A program made the translations under genes and the position numbers. Below, in pieces: positions 55,918 through 61,823 of a stretch of DNA of 61,823 nucleotides. The DNA lies in NCBI GenBank assembly GCA_905182145.1, contig CAJJAN010000002.1, positions 1 to 61,823 on the forward strand, written 5' to 3'. Within the stretch, counting starts at the first letter, position 1. Each line of letters begins with the position of its first letter. The stretch comes from an uncultured Pelagibacteraceae bacterium. Its GTDB lineage: Bacteria; Pseudomonadota; Alphaproteobacteria; Pelagibacterales; AG-422-B15. The notes under the pieces were generated by a model that worked only from the letters and a program-made list of their open reading frames with translations, was not told the origin of the DNA and ran no database searches.

Positions 55918-57189
55918 ATGTTAAAAAGAATCTTATCTTTAACTGTTATTTTTTCATCACTATTTGTTACTTCCGCTTTTGCAGAAGTTTCAGAAGAAAC
56001 AGCGTATATTTTAAATAGTTTTTTATTTTTAGTATCAGGTTTCTTAGTGATGTTAATGGCACTTGGTTTTTGTCTATTAGAATCAGGCATGGTTACATCT
56101 AAAAGTGTTTCGGCAATCGCTGCCAAAAATATTGGCTTATACTCAATTTCTGGAATCATGTTCTGGTTAGTGGGCTATAATCTTGCATATGGTATTCCTG
56201 AAGGAGGCTATATTGGAAGCTTTACAACTTGGACTGATGGCTCAGCTCTTGCTGATGGTTATTCAGCCAGCTCGGATTGGTTTTTCCAGATGGTTTTCTG
56301 CGCTGCCACTGCTTCAATTGTTTCAGGAACTTTAGCTGAAAGAATAAAAATTTGGCCTTTCTTTTTGTTTGCAGCAATTTTAACTGGAATTATTTATCCA
56401 ATTGAAATGGGATGGCAATGGGGTGGCGGATGGTTATCTACTGCTGGCTTTTCTGACTTTGCAGGTTCAACATTAGTACATGGTGCTGGTGGGGCTGCCG
56501 CTCTAGCTGGTGCAATTGTATTAGGTCCAAGATTAGGCAGATATGATCAAGGTGGAAAACTAGTTCCATTTGCAAGTTCATCTATTCCTCTTGCAACCGC
56601 TGGAACTTTCTTACTTTGGTTTGGATGGTTTGGTTTTAATGGTGGTTCTCAATTAGCAATGGGTACATTTGACGATATAAATGCTGTTGGAACTATTTAT
56701 ATTAATACAAACCTTGCCGCTGCTGGTGGAGTAATGACTGCAGCTATAGTTACTAGATTATGGAAAGGTAAAACCGATATAATTATGATGTTGAACGGAG
56801 CCCTTGGAGGTCTAGTGGCAATTACCGCAGAACCTTTAGCACCAACTCCTGGGTTAGCAATCTTCATTGGTGCAGCAGGTGGTGTAGTTGTAGTTTTTGG
56901 AACATCACTACTTAATAGTCTTAAAATTGATGACGTCGTTGGCGCAATACCAGTACACTTATTTGCCGGTATATTAGGTACACTAGTTGTACCATTGTCC
57001 AATGGCGATACCAATTTTGGCGCACAATTTTTGGGTACAGCATCAATCGTTGCCTTTGTCTTTATTATTTCATTTGTAATCTGGACGGTTATGAAAATGA
57101 CAATAGGTATAAGGTTGAGTGATGAAGCTCAAAAAGAAGGTACAGATATTGTTGAGACAGGTGTAACTGCCTATTCAATAAGAGACTAA
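55918..57189 (+). CDS. amtB: Ammonium transporter Amt family (first of two)
   Basis: A 423-residue ammonium channel/transporter with a signal peptide (SLTVIFSSLFVTSAFA) and 11 expected helices. The twin histidines are in STLVHGAGGAAALAG and GAIPVHLFAGILGTLV, and the phenylalanine/tryptophan-rich vestibule region is recognisable (WFGWFGFNGGSQLA). The C-terminal IGIRLSDEAQKEGTDIVETG matches the P-II-contacting tail of the family. A good ribosome-binding site (GGAG) precedes the ATG. P-II is divergent upstream and a second amtB follows after 172 nt. Confidence 0.94.
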   Translation: MLKRILSLTVIFSSLFVTSAFAEVSEETAYILNSFLFLVSGFLVMLMALGFCLLESGMVTSKSVSAIAAKNIGLYSISGIMFWLVGYNLAYGIPEGGYIGSFTTWTDGSALADGYSASSDWFFQMVFCAATASIVSGTLAERIKIWPFFLFAAILTGIIYPIEMGWQWGGGWLSTAGFSDFAGSTLVHGAGGAAALAGAIVLGPRLGRYDQGGKLVPFASSSIPLATAGTFLLWFGWFGFNGGSQLAMGTFDDINAVGTIYINTNLAAAGGVMTAAIVTRLWKGKTDIIMMLNGALGGLVAITAEPLAPTPGLAIFIGAAGGVVVVFGTSLLNSLKIDDVVGAIPVHLFAGILGTLVVPLSNGDTNFGAQFLGTASIVAFVFIISFVIWTVMKMTIGIRLSDEAQKEGTDIVETGVTAYSIRD

Positions 57190-57206
57190 TCCTTCCGTTA
57201 ATAAAA

Positions 57207-57273
57207 AGTAGGCCTCTAATACTCCCCTTAATTTTTTAGGGGCCTGCTAATTCCCAGAAACCTTAGGTTTTTT
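57207..57273 (+). terminator. Structured region between amtB1 and amtB2 (terminator or leader)
   Basis: Three short stems can be drawn after amtB1: AGTAGGCC with GGCCTGCT (57207-57214/57241-57248, one wobble), an alternative CCCCT with AGGGG (57224-57228/57238-57242), and AAACC-TTA-GGTTT followed by Ts (57258-57273). The first two share bases and so exclude each other. This may be a terminator pair for amtB1 or a leader acting on amtB2. Confidence in the exact role is low. Confidence 0.45.
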
Positions 57274-57361
57274 CTGTTTACGCCAACTTGGCAGTGTTAC
57301 TACATCCCAACCGACAATCTATACATATAATTTATCCTTAGAATTTAATAAGGGGAAAATT

Positions 57362-58642
57362 ATGATAAATCGAATTACTATTTTAACAGTATTAATATTA
57401 TCACTGTTCATGCCATCAGCTTTTGCAGAAGTTGATGCGGAAGTAGCTTATATATTTAATACATTTTCATTTTTAGTATGTGGCTTTTTAGTTATGTGGA
57501 TGGCAGCAGGTTTCTGTATGTTAGAATCTGGATTAGTTACAACTAGAAGTGTATCAACTATTGCTGCAAAAAATATTGGTAAGTTTGCAATTGTTTGTAT
57601 CGTCTTCTATTTAGTTGGATATAATTTAGGTTATGGAATTCCTGAAGGTGGATATATTGGAACACTTGAAATATGGTCTGATAAATCTTCTTTAGAAACA
57701 GGTTATTCTGATGCATCAGACTGGTTTTTCCAAGCTCTATTTGTATGTGCAACAGCTTCAATTGTTTCTGGTGCTGTAGCTGAAAGAATAAAAATTTGGC
57801 CTTTCTTTATTTTTTCTGCTGTCTTAGGTGGAGTTATTTATCCAATACAAATGGGATGGGAATGGGGCGGAGGCTGGTTGGACGTTTTAGGCTTTGCTGA
57901 CTTTGCCGGATCAACATTAGTACATGCATGCGGTGGTGCCGCGGCATTAGCTGGTGTTATATTATTGGGACCCCGTCTTGGAAGATTTTCAAATGATGGT
58001 AGTCCAGCGAATATGGAACCATTTGCTGCATCTTCAATTCCATTAGTTACTTTAGGAACATTTATTTTATGGATGGGTTGGTATGGATTTAATGGAGGCT
58101 CTCAATTAGCTCTTGGTTCTTTTGAAGACTCAACAGCTATGTCTAGAATTTTCATGAATACCCAATTAGCTGGTTGTGGAGGTTGTATAGCGGGTGCTGC
58201 AATTACAAGATTAGTTGGTGGAAAAACTGATATTATCATGATGCTAAATGGAGCTCTTGCAGGACTTGTGTCCATCACAGCAGAACCATTAATGCCTAGT
58301 CCATTAGCGGCAATTTTTATTGGTGCGATTGGTGGAGTAATTATGTATTTCGGTACTAATTTCTTAAACTCTTTGAGGCTAGATGATGTTGTTGGTGCAA
58401 TTCCAGTTCATATGTTTGCCGGAATTTGGGGCACTATGATAGTACCATTTTCTAATCCTGATGCTTCGTACTTTACACAATTTATTGGAGTTGCTTCAGT
58501 TATCAGCTTTGTATTTATCTCATCATATATTGTCATCTCAATTATAAAAAGGACTGTAGGATTGAGAATTAGTGAAGAGGCCGAAAAGATTGGAACGGAT
58601 AAAGCTGAAATTGGTGTAATTGCTTATTCTATAAGAGACTAA
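57362..58642 (+). CDS. amtB: Ammonium transporter Amt family (second of two)
   Basis: A 426-residue ammonium transporter closely similar to the product of the preceding gene. It also has a signal peptide (ITILTVLILSLFMPSAFA), the twin histidines (STLVHACGGAAALAG; GAIPVHMFAGIWGTM) and the same C-terminal pattern (ISEEAEKIGTDKAEIGVIAYSIRD, partial: EIGVIAYSIRD). Differences lie mostly in the helices and loops (a cysteine replaces the Gly after the first His). An AGGGG ribosome-binding site precedes the ATG. Tandem duplication with divergence is the simplest explanation. A strong intrinsic terminator follows. Confidence 0.94.
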   Translation: MINRITILTVLILSLFMPSAFAEVDAEVAYIFNTFSFLVCGFLVMWMAAGFCMLESGLVTTRSVSTIAAKNIGKFAIVCIVFYLVGYNLGYGIPEGGYIGTLEIWSDKSSLETGYSDASDWFFQALFVCATASIVSGAVAERIKIWPFFIFSAVLGGVIYPIQMGWEWGGGWLDVLGFADFAGSTLVHACGGAAALAGVILLGPRLGRFSNDGSPANMEPFAASSIPLVTLGTFILWMGWYGFNGGSQLALGSFEDSTAMSRIFMNTQLAGCGGCIAGAAITRLVGGKTDIIMMLNGALAGLVSITAEPLMPSPLAAIFIGAIGGVIMYFGTNFLNSLRLDDVVGAIPVHMFAGIWGTMIVPFSNPDASYFTQFIGVASVISFVFISSYIVISIIKRTVGLRISEEAEKIGTDKAEIGVIAYSIRD

Positions 58643-58663
58643 TTTATTATCTTAGTTCAGATT

Positions 58664-58705
58664 AATCGAGCTTACGAAACTCCCCTCGTAGGCTCGATTT
58701 TGTTT
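58664..58705 (+). terminator. Intrinsic terminator after amtB2
   Basis: A 14-bp stem (AATCGAGCTTACGA with TCGTAGGCTCGATT, one G-U wobble) closes an 8-nt loop and is followed by TTTTGTTT. It starts 21 nt after the amtB2 stop and is the clearest terminator in the window. Confidence 0.88.
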
Positions 58706-58741
58706 GGTAAATAAAATTTTTTACAGTAAAGTCTTCCGCTT

Positions 58742-59689
58742 ATGGAAGATCATAGTTCAAAGTTTAGTAAAAAAAAATCAGGTGTATTTTTTTTTAAGTC
58801 ATCAAGCCCATTTGAATTTTATCATATTCTTAATAATATTGACTTAGAGCCAAAAGAAAACATATATGGCTCTTTAATTTTTCCAGAAAATGCAAAACTT
58901 CCATGCCCTCTAGTAATTGCAATTCATGGCAGTGCTGGCTTAAGAGGGAATCATCATGACCACATTGTTAACCTGCTAGAAGCTGGAATTGCAGTATTTA
59001 GAATTCATAGTTTTGAAGCTAGAGGCTTGATCTCAATCGTTGAAAATCAAATGGCTGTAACATTAGCCACAATGATAACAGATGCATTTCGTGCTTTATC
59101 TTTAATGTCACAGCATCCAGATATTGATTCTAATAAAATTGGTATTGCGGGATGGAGCTTAGGTGGAAGCACAGCGTTTTACTCTGCATGGCAACCTATT
59201 ATAAATTCTCTTACTATCGATAACGAAAAATTTTCAGCTCATCTTCCACTCTACCCAGGTACTCACATTAAACCTGTTATTAATGAATGGTCTGATGCTC
59301 CTATGCATATTTTATGTGGAAAAGATGATGACTATACACCTACATCTTTAGTAGAGAATATTCTTGAATATATTAAACCTAAAAAATCTAATATCGATTT
59401 AACAGTTTACCCTGATGCACATCATTCATTTGATTCAATTGAGCCATTAGAGTTCATACCTTTTGCCATAAAACTCAAAGAACAGTTTGCAACTATCGAT
59501 AAAGAAGGGCATCTAAATTTTACTACTGATAAGAATGAGATTATCAATATTGATAGTAAGGAAGGTCGTATGAGATTATTGCAAGAAACGCCTAATATTC
59601 TTGGGGCGCATACAGGAGGCAACTGGGTTGCACGTAGACAATCACATAAAGACGTAGTTTCTTTTTTTAAGAAACATTTTTTAGCTTAA
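58742..59689 (+). CDS. Alpha/beta hydrolase, dienelactone hydrolase family
   Basis: A 315-residue alpha/beta hydrolase. The nucleophile elbow is GIAGWSLGGSTAF; the acid is likely in CGKDDDYTP and the histidine in DAHHSFDS. The oxyanion region IAIHGSAGLRGNHHD is typical of the dienelactone hydrolase branch. No signal peptide is visible. The C-terminal 60 residues (after HHSFDS) are longer than the core fold and unassigned. It stands alone between a terminator and the umuDC promoter, so its substrate is unknown. Confidence 0.8.
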   Translation: MEDHSSKFSKKKSGVFFFKSSSPFEFYHILNNIDLEPKENIYGSLIFPENAKLPCPLVIAIHGSAGLRGNHHDHIVNLLEAGIAVFRIHSFEARGLISIVENQMAVTLATMITDAFRALSLMSQHPDIDSNKIGIAGWSLGGSTAFYSAWQPIINSLTIDNEKFSAHLPLYPGTHIKPVINEWSDAPMHILCGKDDDYTPTSLVENILEYIKPKKSNIDLTVYPDAHHSFDSIEPLEFIPFAIKLKEQFATIDKEGHLNFTTDKNEIINIDSKEGRMRLLQETPNILGAHTGGNWVARRQSHKDVVSFFKKHFLA

Positions 59690-59711
59690 TAAATTATTTA
59701 TTTCTAATGAG

Positions 59712-59740
59712 TTGACTCTAATTTTTAGCAGTGCAATAAT
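59712..59740 (+). promoter_or_regulatory. umuDC promoter (-35 TTGACT, -10 AATAAT)
   Basis: TTGACT at 59712-59717 and AATAAT at 59735-59740 are separated by 17 nt, close to the sigma-70 consensus. The LexA box begins 2 nt after the -10, over the expected start site. Because the ORF track's TTG start coincides with this -35 element, the real umuD start must be the downstream ATG at 59775. Confidence 0.7.
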
Positions 59741-59742
59741 AA

Positions 59743-59757
59743 GAACAAATCAAGAAC
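59743..59757. promoter_or_regulatory. LexA (SOS) box, alphaproteobacterial type
   Basis: GAAC-AAATCAA-GAAC is an exact match to the alphaproteobacterial LexA site GAAC-N7-GAAC (GTTC-N7-GTTC on the other strand). It lies between the umuDC -10 and the umuD ATG, where LexA binding would block transcription. Confidence 0.85.
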
Positions 59758-59774
59758 ATAATCTAATTTATACA

Positions 59775-60167
59775 ATGAAATTAACGTTTTATAATGAGGG
59801 GGTCGAGTGTGGATTCCCTTCTCCAGCAAGAGACTATACAGAAGGATCTATAGATCTAAATGAAAAACTAATTCTACATCCGAATGCAACATTCATTGTA
59901 AGAGCCCGAGGCAAATCAATGATCAATGCAGGTATTTATCCTGGAGACTTAATCATAGTTGACCGAAGTATCAAGCCAACAAATGGTTCAGTTGTAGTCG
60001 CAGTACTAGATGGTGAACTTAGTATAAAAAGTTTAGAAATTAAAAAAGATAAAATTACATTACTGTCAGCTAATAAAGACTATTCCAGTGTCCATGTATC
60101 AGAAGAAATGGATTTAATCATTTGGGGTGTATGTATTCACTCTATTCATAAATTACATAATAATTAA
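59775..60167 (+). CDS. umuD: UmuD-type SOS mutagenesis protein (LexA-like autoprotease)
   Basis: UmuD is cleaved in the SOS response and then joins UmuC to form DNA polymerase V. The 130-residue protein has the cleavage site Cys-Gly in [12 protein letters not shown], the catalytic serine in [10 protein letters not shown], the lysine in [12 protein letters not shown], and a C-terminal [13 protein letters not shown]. The ATG at 59775 is chosen because the longer ORF would start inside the promoter; this gives a shorter N-terminal arm than in Escherichia coli (Cys12 instead of Cys24). umuC follows after 1 nt. Confidence 0.93.
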   Translation: MKLTFYNEGVECGFPSPARDYTEGSIDLNEKLILHPNATFIVRARGKSMINAGIYPGDLIIVDRSIKPTNGSVVVAVLDGELSIKSLEIKKDKITLLSANKDYSSVHVSEEMDLIIWGVCIHSIHKLHNN

Positions 60168-60168
60168 G

Positions 60169-61434
60169 ATGAAGAATAAAATTTTTGCATTAATTGATTG
60201 CAATGCTTTTTATGTATCATGTGAGCGAGTTTTTAATCCAAAATTAAATAATCGACCAGTTGTTGCTTTGTCAAATAATGATGGTTGTATAATTGCTAGA
60301 TCTAAAGAAGCAAAAGCGCTTGGTATAAAAATGGGTGTACCATTATTCAAAGTTAAAGATATTGTTAGAAAAGAAAAAGTTCATGTATTTTCATCTAACT
60401 ATACATTGTATGGAGATATGTCTCGAAGGGTGATGAATATCATTGCTGAATTTACTAATGATATTGAAATATATTCTATCGATGAGGCATTTATTGGCTT
60501 AGATGGAATCCCTGGAGATATTGTAGAATATGGTCATAAGATAAGGAAAACTATATTGCAGTATACAGGTATTCCTGTGAGTGTAGGAATTGCAAATACA
60601 AAAACGTTAGCAAAAGTAGCTAATCATATTGCAAAAGATAATGGGTCTTTTTCTGGTGTATGTTCTTTGCTTGAGTTGAAGAATATAGATAAACTTTTGC
60701 CTTCTATAGAAGTAGGAGAAGTATGGGGTGTGGGTAGACAACTTTCAAAAAAGTTAAATATGCATGGTATCTATAATATAAAACAACTTAAAGATACGGA
60801 TGATTTTAGAATCAGAAAAATGATGAGTATTAATGGACTTAAAACTGTAACAGAACTAAGGGGAATATCATGCTTACCATTAGAAGAAGTTCGTGCAACT
60901 AGAAAGAGTTGCTGTACCTCAAGATCATTTGGACAAAATTTAAAAGAATTAGATGATATTCAACAAGCAGTTGCAATATTTTCACGTAGAGCTGTTGAAC
61001 GGATTAGGGCTGAAAACTTACTTACATCATCTGTTTCAGTTTTTTTAAGAACTAGTCCATTCGATAAGAAAAATAAGTATTATTTTAACTCCTCTTCTAT
61101 TCATATATCCACACCCACTAACGATACAATCGAAATTGCGAAGATTGTATCGAGAATAACAAAGCAAATATTTAAACCTGGATATCTATATCAAAAAGCA
61201 GGAGTTTTATTGTCTGGTTTTTATCCAGAAGGTGAAGAACCAATAGATTTATTTTCACGGGATTCTAAAATAAGAGAAGATCTGATGAAAACCATAGATA
61301 AAATCAATACTAGGTTTGGTGGAGATACTATCCAAATTGCTTCTGAGCAACATTTAGGCACATGGGCTCAAAAAAAAGATAGATGCTCACCAAATTATAC
61401 AACAAATATTAATTCAGTATTAGTTGTAGATTGA
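60169..61434 (+). CDS. umuC: Y-family translesion DNA polymerase UmuC
   Basis: UmuC is the catalytic subunit of DNA polymerase V, which copies damaged templates at the cost of mutations. The 421-residue protein has the Y-family motifs [50 protein letters not shown] and the helix-hairpin-helix region, then a little-finger domain ([20 protein letters not shown]). The ORF track begins 14 codons upstream; the ATG at 60169, 1 nt after umuD, gives the usual length (about 422). Co-regulated with umuD by LexA. Confidence 0.96.
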   Translation: MKNKIFALIDCNAFYVSCERVFNPKLNNRPVVALSNNDGCIIARSKEAKALGIKMGVPLFKVKDIVRKEKVHVFSSNYTLYGDMSRRVMNIIAEFTNDIEIYSIDEAFIGLDGIPGDIVEYGHKIRKTILQYTGIPVSVGIANTKTLAKVANHIAKDNGSFSGVCSLLELKNIDKLLPSIEVGEVWGVGRQLSKKLNMHGIYNIKQLKDTDDFRIRKMMSINGLKTVTELRGISCLPLEEVRATRKSCCTSRSFGQNLKELDDIQQAVAIFSRRAVERIRAENLLTSSVSVFLRTSPFDKKNKYYFNSSSIHISTPTNDTIEIAKIVSRITKQIFKPGYLYQKAGVLLSGFYPEGEEPIDLFSRDSKIREDLMKTIDKINTRFGGDTIQIASEQHLGTWAQKKDRCSPNYTTNINSVLVVD

Positions 61435-61504
61435 AAAATGAAGCATTGCTTGAGCTGGATGTATTTGCTAGCATAAATGGAGATTATTAATGGGAGTAAA
61501 AAAA

Positions 61505-61823
61505 ATGAAAAAAATAACGATAGCTACATTATTAAGTGTAGCAATGCTGACAACGACAGTTGTAGCTGAAAATATTAAGATGGGAGTAATCCTTGGTTTT
61601 ACAGGACCAATTGAATCACTAACACCAACAATGGCGGGTTCAGCTGAAATGGCTTTTAAAGAAGCTTCTGACTCTGGCAAATTATTAAATGGCTCAACAA
61701 TTGAAGTTGTAAGAGCAGACTCAACTTGTATTGATGCAGCAGCAGCTACTTCTGCAGCAGAACGTTTAATAACTTCAGATCGAGTTGCAGGAATTATGGG
61801 TGCTGATTGTTCAGGAGTAACAA
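61505..61823 (+). CDS. ABC transporter periplasmic binding protein, branched-chain amino acid (LivK) type (3'-truncated)
   Basis: The window ends inside this gene; 106 codons are visible. It is missing from the ORF track. It starts with a signal peptide (KKITIATLLSVAMLTTTVVA) and continues with the Peripla_BP_6 pattern IKMGVILGFTGPIESLTPTMAGSAEMAF (partial: GVILGFTGPIESLTPTMAG) and ATSAAERLITSDRVAGIMGADCSGV (partial: ERLITSDRVAGIMGADCSG). A GGGAG ribosome-binding site suits the ATG at 61505 better than the in-frame ATG at 61490. The ligand may be an amino acid, amide or urea; transporter genes presumably follow outside the window. Confidence 0.85.
   Translation, partial: MKKITIATLLSVAMLTTTVVAENIKMGVILGFTGPIESLTPTMAGSAEMAFKEASDSGKLLNGSTIEVVRADSTCIDAAAATSAAERLITSDRVAGIMGADCSGVT

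Noticed and set aside
57289-57304. Sigma-54-like promoter TGGCAG-N5-CTACA before amtB2
   Set aside because: The -24 half is good but the -12 half has only 3 of 5 matches, with AC in place of the near-invariant GC.

Overview
The window is a gene-dense, AT-rich bacterial chromosome segment with about 56 protein genes, no rRNA or tRNA that I can see, no insertion sequence, no prophage and no CRISPR array. Several marks point to an alphaproteobacterium: irr divergent from fabA-fabB-fabI, the RegB/RegA redox pair, pckA divergent from chvI-chvG, ahcY close to amgK-murU, a ubiE-ubiB-coaBC-dut cluster, and a GAAC-N7-GAAC LexA box in front of umuDC. Low GC, tiny gaps, overlapping convergent stop codons and shortened versions of conserved clusters suggest a streamlined marine lineage of the SAR11/HIMB59 kind. 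That placement is inference and would need a tree.

Layout. 1-8.9 kb: a plus-strand translation/RNA operon, nusA (5' end outside the window), infB, rbfA, truB, rpsO, pnp, then purF. 8.9-11.9 kb: fabA-fabB-fabI (minus) and divergent irr. 11.9-17.3 kb: minus-strand ubiE-ubiB-coaBC-dut plus a photolyase-like gene. 17.4-25 kb: mutM, rpsT, an AT-rich 339-bp gap, then dnaA-dnaN-recF-gyrB. 25-32 kb: a YgjP-type metallopeptidase, regB-regA, a ferritin-like diiron protein, and an RND/MMPL exporter. 31.8-36.9 kb: a 58-residue zf-CHCC protein missed by the ORF track, polA, a nucleotidyltransferase-cupin fusion, and an MFS transporter. 36.9-46 kb: pckA, chvI-chvG, ahcY, tsaE-amgK-murU, a DsbA-like protein, hspQ and yciB. 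46-55.4 kb is more accessory: a TauD-type dioxygenase, a DMT exporter, an alkylsulfatase-like lipoprotein, DUF3429, and a PpiC-like/HupE-UreJ/DUF3604 group, followed by a DJ-1/PfpI protein. 55.4-58.7 kb: P-II divergent from two tandem amtB genes. 58.7-61.8 kb: a dienelactone-hydrolase-like protein, LexA-controlled umuDC, and the start of a branched-chain-amino-acid type binding protein (3' end outside the window).

How it works together. The first 25 kb are core translation, lipid, quinone, repair and replication genes. The two sensor/regulator pairs probably tune energy and carbon metabolism: RegBA to redox state, and ChvGI next to its usual neighbour pckA. The last 15 kb deal with nutrient acquisition (ammonium, organosulfur compounds, amino acids) and DNA-damage tolerance.

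Best candidates for something undescribed: the envelope group of a cysteine-rich, PHP-like DUF3604 protein with a HupE/UreJ membrane protein and a PpiC-like foldase; a photolyase-family protein that has lost the cysteines expected for its iron-sulfur cluster; a nucleotidyltransferase-cupin fusion; and an E/ExxH/E/ExxH diiron protein with a near-perfect palindrome upstream of its start.
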